Source: Actinomadura sp. BRA 177 (GTDB lineage: Bacteria; Actinomycetota; Actinomycetes; Streptosporangiales; Streptosporangiaceae). Taken from it: a stretch of 47,657 bases of DNA. The position numbers were made by a program, and so were the translations under genes. Of the stretch, positions 26,501 to 34,508 are shown in pieces. The stretch is taken from the NCBI RefSeq assembly GCF_013372625.1, contig NZ_JABXFD010000082.1, positions 1 to 47,657 of the forward strand. Direction: 5' to 3'. Below the pieces are notes generated by a model that saw only the letters and a program-made list of their open reading frames with translations, made no database searches and was not told the DNA's origin. Each line of letters starts with the position of its first letter. The stretch's first letter is position 1.

Positions 26501-26874
26501 TCCGGGTCGTCCCACTCGACCAGCTTGACGGCCCGACTTCGTCCATTGTCCAGCCACGGCGGGGCGTCCACGGCCACACCGGAGTGCAACAGTTCGAAGA
26601 ACTGCTCGTTGCCCGTGACCATGTCGCGGTCGATCCGGGCAACGGCGTCCCAGACCTGCGCAAGTTGCGCGTCGTCGAGCCAGAGCTCGCCGCCGGGCCC
26701 CGGGTTGATGCGGCGCACCGCGTCCAGGAAAGCCGCGCGGTCGATGCCCTCGGCCAACCCCTCGCCGCTCAACGGCCCGGCCTCGTCGGGTGAGCAGTCG
26801 ACGGGCGCCGGCCAGCCGAGGCGGTCGGCAAGCAGTGCGGCAAGCCGATCGGTCGCCAACGTTTCCCGGCTCAC
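23530..26874 (-). CDS. HsdR-like type I subunit with a disabled nuclease site
   Basis: This is a 1114-residue protein from GTG 26874 with AAGGGGG upstream. Its order matches the intact HsdR at 9255. The SF2 motor is preserved: HTQGSGKSLTM, LIDEAHRTHT, LTGTPIV and QAVARTNRPARN. The N-terminal PD-(D/E)XK fold is also recognisable (ELDFVVLCNGIPFVVGAASGP). Asp150 aligns with the catalytic Asp, but the E-x-K positions are Ala164 and Ser166 where the first HsdR has Glu172 and Lys174. The reading frame is open throughout, so this is not decay. It should hydrolyse ATP and translocate or remodel DNA without cutting it at this site. It is the last gene of the rloA-rloB-hsdM-hsdR operon, 34 bases after its hsdM. 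Confidence 0.93.
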   Translation of the reverse strand: MSRETLATDRLAALLADRLGWPAPVDCSPDEAGPLSGEGLAEGIDRAAFLDAVRRINPGPGGELWLDDAQLAQVWDAVARIDRDMVTGNEQFFELLHSGVAVDAPPWLDNGRSRAVKLVEWDDPDANDWVVATHVPIRRRSAGIPAVELDFVVLCNGIPFVVGAASGPQETDGVTGAIDRLRVLSGERRLLPDRSVPELFRYVQFLVAVDDERAALGTVTSLPEHFAEWRSTYPDTLETAAARLDLPAGQQPTTLHTLALGVLQRERLLDLVRSFSVFQWLDGRTVRLVARHQQYRAVSKTVRRLVGEQDPRARGGLLWHTQGSGKSLTMVFLIRKMRNTDGLRTFKIVVVSDRRALKTQLTPVLRLSGEMPLVAESSAAARRLLTSTTPGVIQLMIQQARTDAGAGQEADDQFGGLFDSVLNNSDQILLLIDEAHRTHTGWWHARLTAALPRAVKIGLTGTPIVRSGGRTTTEIFGSEIDRYTLREAEQDGATVPIRYEGRYVSSSLVDRAGLDAAYQLDAADEVPLNLRDVLESTDLIRAKARDMLAHWVEHVLPAGFKAQVVAVSRRAAVRYRDAFLSARDDLVRAAEKHLARPGPHDGYDEGLLAAAARHLYPLRQLDFIPVISPSAGDPPEFRQWTDSSAHDTHVARYLLPLPRPVAGERDDDAEEPWSPSAPLEPPPIDPNEGPDGPWDGRFGGLEPDTMFSGRPREETPVGFLIVQRMLLTGFDAPLQQALYVDRPVRGAELLQAVARTNRPARNKPYGLVVDYVALADHLDEALAEYELDDLEGMREDLLGYELPRLAAHAQTMRDTLAELGISESEARDPDAQEELLARLEDPALRARFDGAARAFLSAVERLLPRREVGPQLELAKDVGLLQWRVRRRFRDTGTGRPDPNQYGPLLRELLDDHIRANVHVQQVPPVEITGASFRDRVDALRSDRARAREYEYALRRLIEESRRSDPGRIGRLSGQLDLLLTQLDQQWRELADALGDLVDQIVVDDAEILALDLDPQTEGRIFSVLEEQLAAEISAQGPITRDRLVEVARRLAVEIRDQVGPPHFPGNEHLQQNLRRNLRRQVINLLDVSRDAAGPIAGELLGLAVEQRDQFLRE

Positions 26875-26908
26875 GCACGCCCCCTTGGAGATCCCCCGGG
26901 TAGGTTAG

Positions 26909-29377
26909 CTACTCCGGGGCAGACCTTTCGGGCATTCCTCGACTTTTGCGGCGAGGGTAGGCGAGTTCGCTCAGGAGGCCCCGCACCCGGTCAGTGGCCG
27001 CATCTCGGTCCACCTCCAACCGCTCCAGCGAGACCTCGTACTTGACTGTGAGGGAACGGTAGCGGTCGATGACGGTACGCAAGGCGTCCATCACACGTGA
27101 GTCGTACCGGGCGACCAGATCCTCACCCATAACGGTAAGGACGATTTTCCGGGCGTCTTGTTCAGAGATGTCGGCGACGGCTTCCGCGAACTTCGCGGGC
27201 AGCTCACGCTCCAACTGCTCGAGAACCTTGAGGGCCGCTTTCCGCTCCCCCTCCAGGCGCTCATACTCGGGCGACTGAGCTGGGGACGTCTCTTCGCCCG
27301 CTTCCGTGTGTTCCTCTTGAGCCGCCTTCAGGGACCTGAGGTGAGCATCCAGGGCCACGAATGCCTCATCGGCCTCCCGCAGCACGTCTCGGAAACCGGG
27401 TAGGAGGGCAACAGTCAGCGGGTGCTCGCGAGCATCCCGCAAGTCCGTCGCGTGACTGCTCGATCTGCGTCCGCCTTGGGTGCGCCGTGCAGGGAACAGG
27501 GCCGCCACGGACGCGGCCCAGCCCTCCACGACCCGGCGGGGTCCGCCCGCGGCGAGCGCCTGCACCTCCTCCATGTGATCGACCCACCATTGCGCGACGA
27601 GCCCGGTCAGGACGAACTCGCCGATCACCCCCTGCGAACCGAGGGCTTGGGCGAACGTGACGATGAGCCGCTCCTTGACCGCCATCGACCCTTGGTTCAT
27701 CGGCTCAAGCAGGACGTCACCTTCCTCGGCCCACCAGGTGGCGCAGCGGTCATGCAACTCGGTCACGGTAGGGGCGGCCAACTCCTCGATCCTGGCCACT
27801 GCCCCAGCCGGACCATCTGACGGCACGTCCAGGTATCCGTCGTCCAACGAGACGAAGAAGTCACCGACGTCCAGTCCGAATGTGCCGAAGATGGGACGGA
27901 GCGGCTCGACCTCCGCGGCCGGAACGCCTCCATAGAGGTGTGCGCTGACATCCTGAGGCTCGGGCGACGGAGTGTTGTCAACCCAGCGCCGAATGTTGAG
28001 ATTGGCGTCATCGGCCAGCACGTCCTCGACGGCCACGATCCGGGAGAAGCCCTCGACCTCGCGCCATTCGCGGCAGACCGCCCTGATCTTCTCGAGGTGT
28101 TCTTCGTCGAGATGGTTGCCGGCCCGACCGGGCCGGTACTCACGATCGGCGTTGACGATGAGGATTTGACCGCGTCGCTCCACCGGTTTGCCGCCAGGAG
28201 CCCGCAGCAGCAGCAGACACGTGGGGATCCCGGTGCGGGAGAACAGTTGCGGCCCGAGACCGACGATGGCCTCGATGACGTCGTTCTCCAACATGGCCCT
28301 GCGGACGACCTGTTCTCCCTTGGACCGGAACAAGACCCCGTGCGGCATGACGGTGACCGCGAGGCCGCCCTCGGCAAGAGATGCGAGCATGTGCTGGACG
28401 AACAGAAGATCAGCGGATCCGACCCCCATGCCGTACCCGAATCTGCCGTAAGCCTTCGCACTGACGGCTGCGGCGTCGTACTTGACGGAGAACTCCGGAT
28501 TCGCGAGGACGCGGTCAAACCGCTCAACGCGTTTCCCGTCGACATGCCGCGGGTCGACGAGCGTGTCACCCATTTGCACGTCGGCGTCCCGGATGCCGTG
28601 GAAGACCAGGTTGAGTCGCGCGCTCACCCACTGAACGGCGGCGAGCTCCTGCCCGGCCAGCGCGAGATACCCGGCACGGTCGGGATGATGGTCGGCAACG
28701 TGGCGGCGTGCCTGGATGAGCAGGCCACCCGACCCGGCACAGGGATCGTAGACCGTGTGACCCGGTGCCGGATCGGCCAACCCGACCATCAGCCGAACAA
28801 CCGAGGCCGGCGTGTACATGTCGCCGCTCTTGAACCCTGAGAAGCCGGCGAAGGTGGCCAGCAGCGACTCGTAGGCGTCACCGACGAGTCCCGGGAACTC
28901 CAGGTCGGCGTCCCGGAGCGATACCTCGTCGAACCTCCTGATCAAGGAGGTCAGCGCCTCGTCACGGAAGCGTGTGCCACCCAGACTCTTGTTGAAGTCG
29001 ATATGGGAAAGGACACCGGCAAGATCAGAATTGTACTTCTCCAGCCCTTTCAGAGCCTCATGAAGCGCATTGCCCACCTGGCTCGTCACGCCGAGCAGCC
29101 CCGACCAAGCCGATTCCGGTGGAACGAAGATCACGTCGGTGTACTCTTCGGGATCGCCGGCGGCCTTGACAGCCTCGGCATCGTCACCCGTCCGGGCAAG
29201 TTCCCGATCGTACACACGGGCACTGGCCTCGTCGAAGACGTCCGAGCTTCGTTTGAGCAGGAGGAGCGCGGACACATAGTTCCGGGACGCCGCCACGTCG
29301 ATCTTCTTCAACTGCGCTGCGGCATCAAGGATCAGCGAACGGACCTGGTGGAGGGTCGTGACCGGGGGCGCGCTCAA
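26909..29377 (-). CDS. HsdM-like methylase subunit with NPEF in place of NPPF
   Basis: This is an 822-residue protein from TTG 29377; the TTGA overlap with the rloB stop and GGGAGG six bases upstream support this rare start. It has the helical N-domain, an intact SAM motif DPCAGSGG (211-218), and motif IV altered to NPEF (293-296): codons AAT CCG GAG TTC. The same long helical C-terminal extension as the first HsdM is present, without any target-recognition domain. No hsdS lies in the operon. The protein probably binds SAM; whether it can methylate with Glu at the third position is doubtful. It may use HsdS from the first system or bind DNA through its partners. Downstream is the nuclease-dead HsdR. 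Confidence 0.92.
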   Translation of the reverse strand: MSAPPVTTLHQVRSLILDAAAQLKKIDVAASRNYVSALLLLKRSSDVFDEASARVYDRELARTGDDAEAVKAAGDPEEYTDVIFVPPESAWSGLLGVTSQVGNALHEALKGLEKYNSDLAGVLSHIDFNKSLGGTRFRDEALTSLIRRFDEVSLRDADLEFPGLVGDAYESLLATFAGFSGFKSGDMYTPASVVRLMVGLADPAPGHTVYDPCAGSGGLLIQARRHVADHHPDRAGYLALAGQELAAVQWVSARLNLVFHGIRDADVQMGDTLVDPRHVDGKRVERFDRVLANPEFSVKYDAAAVSAKAYGRFGYGMGVGSADLLFVQHMLASLAEGGLAVTVMPHGVLFRSKGEQVVRRAMLENDVIEAIVGLGPQLFSRTGIPTCLLLLRAPGGKPVERRGQILIVNADREYRPGRAGNHLDEEHLEKIRAVCREWREVEGFSRIVAVEDVLADDANLNIRRWVDNTPSPEPQDVSAHLYGGVPAAEVEPLRPIFGTFGLDVGDFFVSLDDGYLDVPSDGPAGAVARIEELAAPTVTELHDRCATWWAEEGDVLLEPMNQGSMAVKERLIVTFAQALGSQGVIGEFVLTGLVAQWWVDHMEEVQALAAGGPRRVVEGWAASVAALFPARRTQGGRRSSSHATDLRDAREHPLTVALLPGFRDVLREADEAFVALDAHLRSLKAAQEEHTEAGEETSPAQSPEYERLEGERKAALKVLEQLERELPAKFAEAVADISEQDARKIVLTVMGEDLVARYDSRVMDALRTVIDRYRSLTVKYEVSLERLEVDRDAATDRVRGLLSELAYPRRKSRGMPERSAPE

Positions 29378-30153
29378 CCACGCCTCCCGGACCGTCGGTC
29401 CGATCGATCGTCGACACGGAGCAACTCCATGAGCCGATAAAAATCCGTCTGCGTGTCACGTCTCAACGGGTCGCAATTATCAGCGTGGCCAGGTTCCGCA
29501 GGCTTCTGCTTAGCTTCGCAGTGCCCCTCCCAGCAGCGGTCAACGAGCTTACGCGCAAGTCGCACGGCATCGCCACGCTGTTCCCACAACGCGGTGCTCT
29601 GCTTGTCGTTCAGCCGCTTCGGATTCGAATTACTGCCTTTCCCTCCACTTTTCTTCCCGTAATGCTCGAACCCGGCCGCAGCGTTGAGGCTCCGCAAAAT
29701 CTGATCGTTGCTTGACTGGGAGGGCAGACCGGGCGCGAAGTGCAGCCAGAGCCACAGATCGAAGGAGGGCGTCGAGAAGGCCACTTCGATGTTGTGTGCA
29801 TCTGCCAGTCTAAAGGCGCGAGGGATGTCCGTGTTCTCGTCACGGTCGAATACGACCCAAACCTGTTTCTTGTCAGCAGCGGACAGCTGCTTCTTCGCCT
29901 CGACCGCCTGCTGGACAGCCCTCTCCGGCTTGAAGCCCTGGTTCGGCTGGCTCGCAGGCGCCAGATTGATGAAGAAGCGGCCCTCCTGTCCAGCCTCGTC
30001 GTTGAGGCAGGACAGGTAGTCCCGCTCTGTCTTCCCCTCACATACGACGGTCACAACAAGACTTCGCCTGTTCTGCCCATATTGGTCTCGTGGGCGCGAT
30101 GCCGTATTTCGAGCGGGAGCGCCGCGCTTCCTATTCTTACCCTTGGAGGTCAT
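29374..30153 (-). CDS. rloB: RloB-like TOPRIM-type protein
   Basis: This is a 259-residue protein from ATG 30153, overlapping the rloA stop by four bases. A basic N-terminus precedes the RloB signature: VVTVVCEGKTERDYL with Glu39, then VVFDRDEN with Asp103 and Asp105, the E...DxD arrangement of a TOPRIM metal site. RloB proteins occur with an ATPase partner (RloA, AbiL-type pairs) and are often embedded in type I restriction loci; ATPase plus TOPRIM pairs of the PARIS kind act in abortive infection by nucleic-acid cleavage. Here its 3' end is coupled to the hsdM-like gene. The gene is lower in GC than the window average. Confidence 0.9.
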   Translation of the reverse strand: MTSKGKNRKRGAPARNTASRPRDQYGQNRRSLVVTVVCEGKTERDYLSCLNDEAGQEGRFFINLAPASQPNQGFKPERAVQQAVEAKKQLSAADKKQVWVVFDRDENTDIPRAFRLADAHNIEVAFSTPSFDLWLWLHFAPGLPSQSSNDQILRSLNAAAGFEHYGKKSGGKGSNSNPKRLNDKQSTALWEQRGDAVRLARKLVDRCWEGHCEAKQKPAEPGHADNCDPLRRDTQTDFYRLMELLRVDDRSDRRSGRRG

Positions 30154-31394
30154 GCGCAGACCTCTGCCTCGTCCGAGCTCAAGGCGTCGGCCGCCTCGCC
30201 GGCGGTCACTCGTGGAACACCCCCGTAGCCGCCGGCCAGGTAGCGACGGTCAAGCGGTTCGTCCTTACGAGGGCGCGCATCGGTCAGCGGGTAGAGTTCC
30301 GACCTCCCCAGCCGGTCCTTGATGACGAGGCGTACTTGGTCGCGCTCAAGCGGTGGGAACGGGTGAAGGTTGCCCAGCAGTGTTACATCCTGCGTCGCAC
30401 AGATCAGCTGTGCGTGGTTCTCGTTCGCTTGCGGATCTTGAAAGATGCGCAGAGCTTCCGCCGCAAGGGTCGGATGCAAGCTGGCGTCGAGTTCATCGAA
30501 CATGAGAACCGCGCCCTTGTCCAACGCTTCGATCATCGGTCCGAGGAACGCGAACCAGCTTCGAGTACCTTGAGATTCGAGGTGGAAATTCAGCGGAACG
30601 CTTTCGTTCTTGCCTCGATGCAGCAGCCGGATCCGCGTTCGGCCGTCGACCACTTCCGACTCGGCCCCGTCGATGCCCAAATCGGCGACCTTGAGGAGCT
30701 TGATGATCCGATCTGTGGTGGCTGGATCACGGAGCTTCTCCGCGGTGAACCCGCCAAGAACACTTTCTCCTTCGCCGGGCGCGACGAACCAGAGGTTCTG
30801 CCTGAACCAGGCGTGGATCGGGCTCAGGTACGGTTGATTGAACGCGGCGGCCACGGTGAGGAACAGTGCATTGGGGCGGGTCCTCGGGACAAGACGTTCC
30901 TTATCCCCCTTCAGACCCTCACCCGGGAACTTGAACGGGTCCTTGCTGTCGGCGTCCCGCTCGAACCACACCTGTCTGCGAGACCGCCCTTCGGGGTAGG
31001 CGTGCAGCCACTCTGACTCGACCCGCTCGTCGGACACCTCGAACCCGTAGACGTAGCGGTCACCGTCCAGGACGATGTTGACCTCGAACAGCGAGGTCTC
31101 GTCGCGCGCGTCCGGATCGAGAGCGAAGGGCTCGCGGGGGATGGCCGCCAGGGACGACCACTTGTCCACCGACCCCAGTACCGCCCGCCGCATCCATCTC
31201 ATGGCATGGAGGACGCTGGACTTGCCGGACGCGTTGGCCCCATAGATCACTACGGTCGGCAAGTATGCCGATTCCGGGTCGGCGGCCAAGCCCGCGGGGC
31301 GGCCGGAACCTACGTTGAACCGGCTCGCGGCCGTCCAGAGTTCGAACTCGTCACGGAACGACCTGTGGTTCGCTCCGCGAAACCTCAGCAACAT
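30150..31394 (-). CDS. rloA: RloA-like AAA ATPase (OLD/ABC-type)
   Basis: This is a 414-residue protein from ATG 31394 with AAGGGG upstream. Residues 1-20 (LLRFRGANHRSFRDEFEL) are the usual first strand of AAA_15/OLD-like ATPases. Walker A is GANASGKSS (52-60), and Walker B is AVLMFDELDASLHP, followed by a QLICATQDVTLL sensor strand. No fused nuclease is present; the TOPRIM activity is supplied by the coupled RloB. It is the first gene of a four-gene operon with hsdM and hsdR paralogues. The expected role is an ATP-dependent sensor and gate for RloB, as in AriA/AriB (PARIS) and AbiL pairs; the trigger is unknown. Confidence 0.9.
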   Translation of the reverse strand: MLLRFRGANHRSFRDEFELWTAASRFNVGSGRPAGLAADPESAYLPTVVIYGANASGKSSVLHAMRWMRRAVLGSVDKWSSLAAIPREPFALDPDARDETSLFEVNIVLDGDRYVYGFEVSDERVESEWLHAYPEGRSRRQVWFERDADSKDPFKFPGEGLKGDKERLVPRTRPNALFLTVAAAFNQPYLSPIHAWFRQNLWFVAPGEGESVLGGFTAEKLRDPATTDRIIKLLKVADLGIDGAESEVVDGRTRIRLLHRGKNESVPLNFHLESQGTRSWFAFLGPMIEALDKGAVLMFDELDASLHPTLAAEALRIFQDPQANENHAQLICATQDVTLLGNLHPFPPLERDQVRLVIKDRLGRSELYPLTDARPRKDEPLDRRYLAGGYGGVPRVTAGEAADALSSDEAEVCA

Positions 31395-31559
31395 GCCAAC
31401 CCCTTAGAGTCGGGATCTGAATCCATCCTAGCCCTGTTCATGCAGGTTTCCTACATGGGTGGCGTTCAAACAGGACCGTGTACTCTACATGCAGTCTGCT
31501 CGGCCACCTGGTAGGACCATGTCCATGGGTCTGTGGCTTCAGTGGGGCCGGATCGCGGC
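31395..31559 (-). promoter_or_regulatory. Promoter region of the rloA operon with repeated CATGCAG / CTACATG
   Basis: CATGCAG occurs at 31439-31445 and 31488-31494, and CTACATG at 31451-31457 and 31485-31491. CCTG and CAGG arms flank TTCATG at 31433-31446. TAGGAT on the minus strand near 31428 could be a -10, but no clear -35 is seen. The repeats may be binding sites for a regulator. Confidence 0.35.
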
Positions 31560-33302
31560 TTAGAAGCGGAAGCCGAAGAGGCCGCCGTCGGGCTGGTCGG
31601 TGAGGTGCGGCTCCAGGACGTGACCGGCCGGGCTGAACCCTTCGGACTCTGCCTTGGTCAGGTCGTCGGAGTTCATGGTGACGATGTACTGCATGCCCTC
31701 CTCCTCGGCCACCTCGGCACCGAGCGCGAGCGCCGCGGCGAGTTGCCGGGCGTCCACGCCGTCGTAGAGGTGGCTGTCGTGGACGAGGAAGTCGGGCCCG
31801 CGTCGGTCGCGATGCGCGATGACGGCAAGAGCGAGGTCGAAGCAGAAGATGACCATGTTGTGCACGCCGCGGCTGCTGTCGGTATCGATGTGCGCCTCAA
31901 TCTGGATCTTCTGCTTGCCGGGATTGAACGCGAGATAGGGAGTGCGGGCGTCGCTGTAGAGCCGGCGCGCGTAGACGTTGAACAGCCGGTTCGCCTCGTA
32001 GGTGAGCGATGCGCGGTACTCGAGGTCTTCGGCCGTGGCGGTCTCGAGCTCGATCCGCTTGCCCTCGATCTCGCGTCGGCTGGCCTCCAGGGTCTGGGCC
32101 GCCTGGAAGCGGTGCCGCAACGCCTCCAGGCGCGCCTGCTCTTGAGCGAGGACATGCTGAAGTGCCGTCAGGGCGTCCAGTGCACCACCCTCGCTGAGCA
32201 TGGTCAGCAGTGCCGACTGGCGTTCGCCGAGGCGCTCGCGTTCACCTGCTCGTTCCGCGAGACGCTCCTCAACGCGGGCGACCTCGTCGCGCAGTTGCCG
32301 CTCCCTGTTGCGCACGACCGTCTGGTGGAAGGCGCGCACGTCCTCGAATCGCCGCCGTACCTCCTGGCCCATCAGGACGCCAAGTTGCTCGTACGCCTCC
32401 TCCAGATAGCGGCCATCGGGTTCGGCGACGTCGGCGGTGGCCTCGCGCATCTCGAGAAGGTTGTGGCGGTCCACCGTGTCCTGGTCCCGCAGCCGACGGA
32501 TCTCCTGCTCCAGTTCGTCGGCCTCCGCCCGGATGTTCTCGTACTCGGGGAGCACCCGGAACTCCTTGACCTGCTCCTGCAACTCCCGGACGCGCTGCTC
32601 CACGGCACCGATCTCGCCGCGCAGCTCCGCGGAGCGCCCGACGATCTTCCCCCAGACCGGATCCTTGGTCGCCTGTACCAGCTTCCTCCGGGTCGAGTCC
32701 TGTGTCGCGAGCGTCCGGTACTGCTCGGCGAGCCCGACATCGAGACCGAACAGGTGACTCAGATTGACCATCGCGTCCTGAGCGGACTGTCTGGCGTGCG
32801 AGGCGATCGGGCTGAGCAACCCGTCGAGACCCCGACGTATGGCGAAGGACAGCATCGTGCGCCCGCTGACCGGGGATTCCGGGGAGGGCACTCGGTAGAG
32901 ATCACGTTCGATGGCCCACTGCCACTCCTTGAGCGACACGTCGCCGGCGAACTCGTCCGCCCAGAGCTGCTCTTCTCGTGATCGGCGAGTGACGTCCGGT
33001 TGGAGGAAGACCTTTGGGTTCGCTGGGCCGCGGCGGATCTTCACGAGATCGTGCCTGCCCGGCCAGTCCATGAGCAGCTCGAAGGTATGCCGGGTCAGTG
33101 CCTTGTGCGCCCATACCGATGTCCGCTGCGTCGTCGCGCCGAGGAGGAAGTGGAGCAGCTCCACCATGCTGGTCTTCCCGGTCCCATTGCGGCTGTCGGT
33201 GTCCGTGGACCGGCGTTCACGCTCGGCAAGGACCAGGTTGAGCCCCCGCTGGAAGTGCAGGGTCTTGAACCGCTCGTCGTCGGACCCGAGCCTATGGAAC
33301 AT
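31560..33302 (-). CDS. ABC three-component system SMC-like ATPase (DUF2326)
   Basis: This is a 580-residue protein from ATG 33302. Walker A is RNGTGKTSM (38-46), followed by a DUF2326-type N-lobe. About 200 residues of coiled coil (210-410, rich in Glu/Arg/Leu heptads such as EQRVRELQEQVKEF) separate it from the C-lobe, where HNMVIFCFDLALAVIAH and DFLVHDSHLYDGVDARQ carry the signature and Walker B regions. It resembles SMC/Rad50 ATPases. In ABC-3C systems the ATPase senses invading DNA or its processing and controls an effector through a small middle component; both lie directly upstream and overlap. It is the last gene of the three. Confidence 0.88.
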   Translation of the reverse strand: MFHRLGSDDERFKTLHFQRGLNLVLAERERRSTDTDSRNGTGKTSMVELLHFLLGATTQRTSVWAHKALTRHTFELLMDWPGRHDLVKIRRGPANPKVFLQPDVTRRSREEQLWADEFAGDVSLKEWQWAIERDLYRVPSPESPVSGRTMLSFAIRRGLDGLLSPIASHARQSAQDAMVNLSHLFGLDVGLAEQYRTLATQDSTRRKLVQATKDPVWGKIVGRSAELRGEIGAVEQRVRELQEQVKEFRVLPEYENIRAEADELEQEIRRLRDQDTVDRHNLLEMREATADVAEPDGRYLEEAYEQLGVLMGQEVRRRFEDVRAFHQTVVRNRERQLRDEVARVEERLAERAGERERLGERQSALLTMLSEGGALDALTALQHVLAQEQARLEALRHRFQAAQTLEASRREIEGKRIELETATAEDLEYRASLTYEANRLFNVYARRLYSDARTPYLAFNPGKQKIQIEAHIDTDSSRGVHNMVIFCFDLALAVIAHRDRRGPDFLVHDSHLYDGVDARQLAAALALGAEVAEEEGMQYIVTMNSDDLTKAESEGFSPAGHVLEPHLTDQPDGGLFGFRF

Positions 33303-33558
33303 GGGGCCTGGCCTTGAAGATGAGGAGATCGCTCTCCGCGTCCAACTCGACCAGGCCGAGCGCGTACAGCACGTCCAAGGCGAGAGCGAACCACCAGAAC
33401 GGAATCGGCGCCTTGTGCCGGTTCTCCTCCCGCCAGGTGAGGAGACGCCGCCACGCCTGCGTGATCGTGACGGGCTGCCTGCCCGTGGCGAGGACGATCT
33501 GCGCGCCCACGGCGAGCAGTGCCCGCTGCGGGGCGATCCCCTTGGTCGGGACGATCAT
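33292..33558 (-). CDS. ABC three-component middle component
   Basis: This is an 88-residue protein from ATG 33558, overlapping the effector stop by four bases (ATGA) and the ATPase start by 11. It has the compact winged-helix-like pattern of ABC-3C middle components: ALLAVGAQIV, a basic TWREENRHKA stretch, FWWFALALDVLYALGLVELD and a final LIFKARP strand. It presumably bridges the ATPase and the effector. Recognition rests on pattern and operon position together. Confidence 0.82.
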   Translation of the reverse strand: MIVPTKGIAPQRALLAVGAQIVLATGRQPVTITQAWRRLLTWREENRHKAPIPFWWFALALDVLYALGLVELDAESDLLIFKARPHVP

Positions 33559-34508
33559 CCTTCGCTCCTGGGCTCCGGGACGGACGGCCAGCCGTCAGGC
33601 GGCAGCTTGAAAATGTCGCATTCCTCGAAGAAGTACATCAGCACGACCCGGGCGTTCAAGCTCATCCGGAAGTCCGCGCGCTCGTTGCCCAGGATGTAGC
33701 ACTCGAGCTCGTCGAAGATGTCGTCCGGCGAGTCGTGTATCTCCGCGAGCATCTCGTAGTGGTCCCTGAAGGCTGCGGCCACCTCGTCGCGCTCACCCGG
33801 GTCACGGCAGTTGTCGTAGTAGGTGTGCACGCACGGGACGTACTTGAGCGCCTGCCTCAGCAGGTCCTCGACGTCCGGCGAGAAGGTGTTGTACTCGATC
33901 TTCCTGGCGGACGGCACGGGGATGTCCGACAGGCCGCGGGTGGGACGCCGCTCCTCGGCCAGGTGCTTCAGGAGCGGCAGCACGTCCTCCAGGGCGACGC
34001 CGGTGACGACCTTCCGCGCGGGGAGGGGGCCGAGGAGGTCCTCGATCCGGTGCCGCTCCAAGCGGCAGAACTCGTTGTAGAAGCGCCGGTGGCCGAAATT
34101 CTCGAACGTGATGCCGGGGTTGTCCTTCCGCAGGCCGCTGAGGGCCTTGCTCACCTGCGGGTGCATTCCTCTGCGGTTGTTGTGGACGAACACGTAGGTG
34201 TCGAAGTCGCCGCCGCGCTTCTTCATAGCCTTGGCGAAGTCCTTCTTGACCTTGTCGCCCACCTTCGCCGGCTTGTCGACCTCCGGTCCGTTGCAGGCGT
34301 AGAGCCGCCGTTCGTGGAGCATCAACCCGTCCGCGCCGAGGTCGCCGAGGTTCCCATGGGTGGCCACGGCGAGGTAGCCGTCAAATCGGGCAGACATCAC
34401 GTCATGGAAGAACTCTTCGAAGGCATTGCCGTGCAATTCGGACAGCTTCGCGCTGAGCAGGTGACGCAAGATCGAACGTTCCCATAGCTCAAGCCCACAT
34501 CCCAGCAC
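33555..34508 (-). CDS. ABC three-component effector: REase-like N-terminus with ABC-3C C-terminal domain
   Basis: This is a 317-residue protein from GTG 34508; the ribosome site is weak, so a slightly different start is possible. Residues 25-80 carry the nuclease-like pattern of this class: NAFEEFF (Glu31/32), then HGNLGDLGADG (Asp56, Asp60) and a RRLYACNGPE strand in place of a classical E-x-K. Residues about 190-310 form the C-terminal ABC-3C domain (SPDVEDLLRQALKYVP, IYDDSP-like SPDDIFDELECYI). It is first in the operon, coupled to the middle component. The expected role is DNA or RNA cleavage unleashed by the ATPase; without a visible catalytic Lys, activity is uncertain. Confidence 0.82.
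   Translation of the reverse strand: MLGCGLELWERSILRHLLSAKLSELHGNAFEEFFHDVMSARFDGYLAVATHGNLGDLGADGLMLHERRLYACNGPEVDKPAKVGDKVKKDFAKAMKKRGGDFDTYVFVHNNRRGMHPQVSKALSGLRKDNPGITFENFGHRRFYNEFCRLERHRIEDLLGPLPARKVVTGVALEDVLPLLKHLAEERRPTRGLSDIPVPSARKIEYNTFSPDVEDLLRQALKYVPCVHTYYDNCRDPGERDEVAAAFRDHYEMLAEIHDSPDDIFDELECYILGNERADFRMSLNARVVLMYFFEECDIFKLPPDGWPSVPEPRSEG

Noticed and set aside
28485-28500. NPEF as a possible sequencing error for NPPF
   Set aside because: CCG-GAG versus CCG-CCG would need several base changes in one codon, and the frame and codon usage are otherwise clean.
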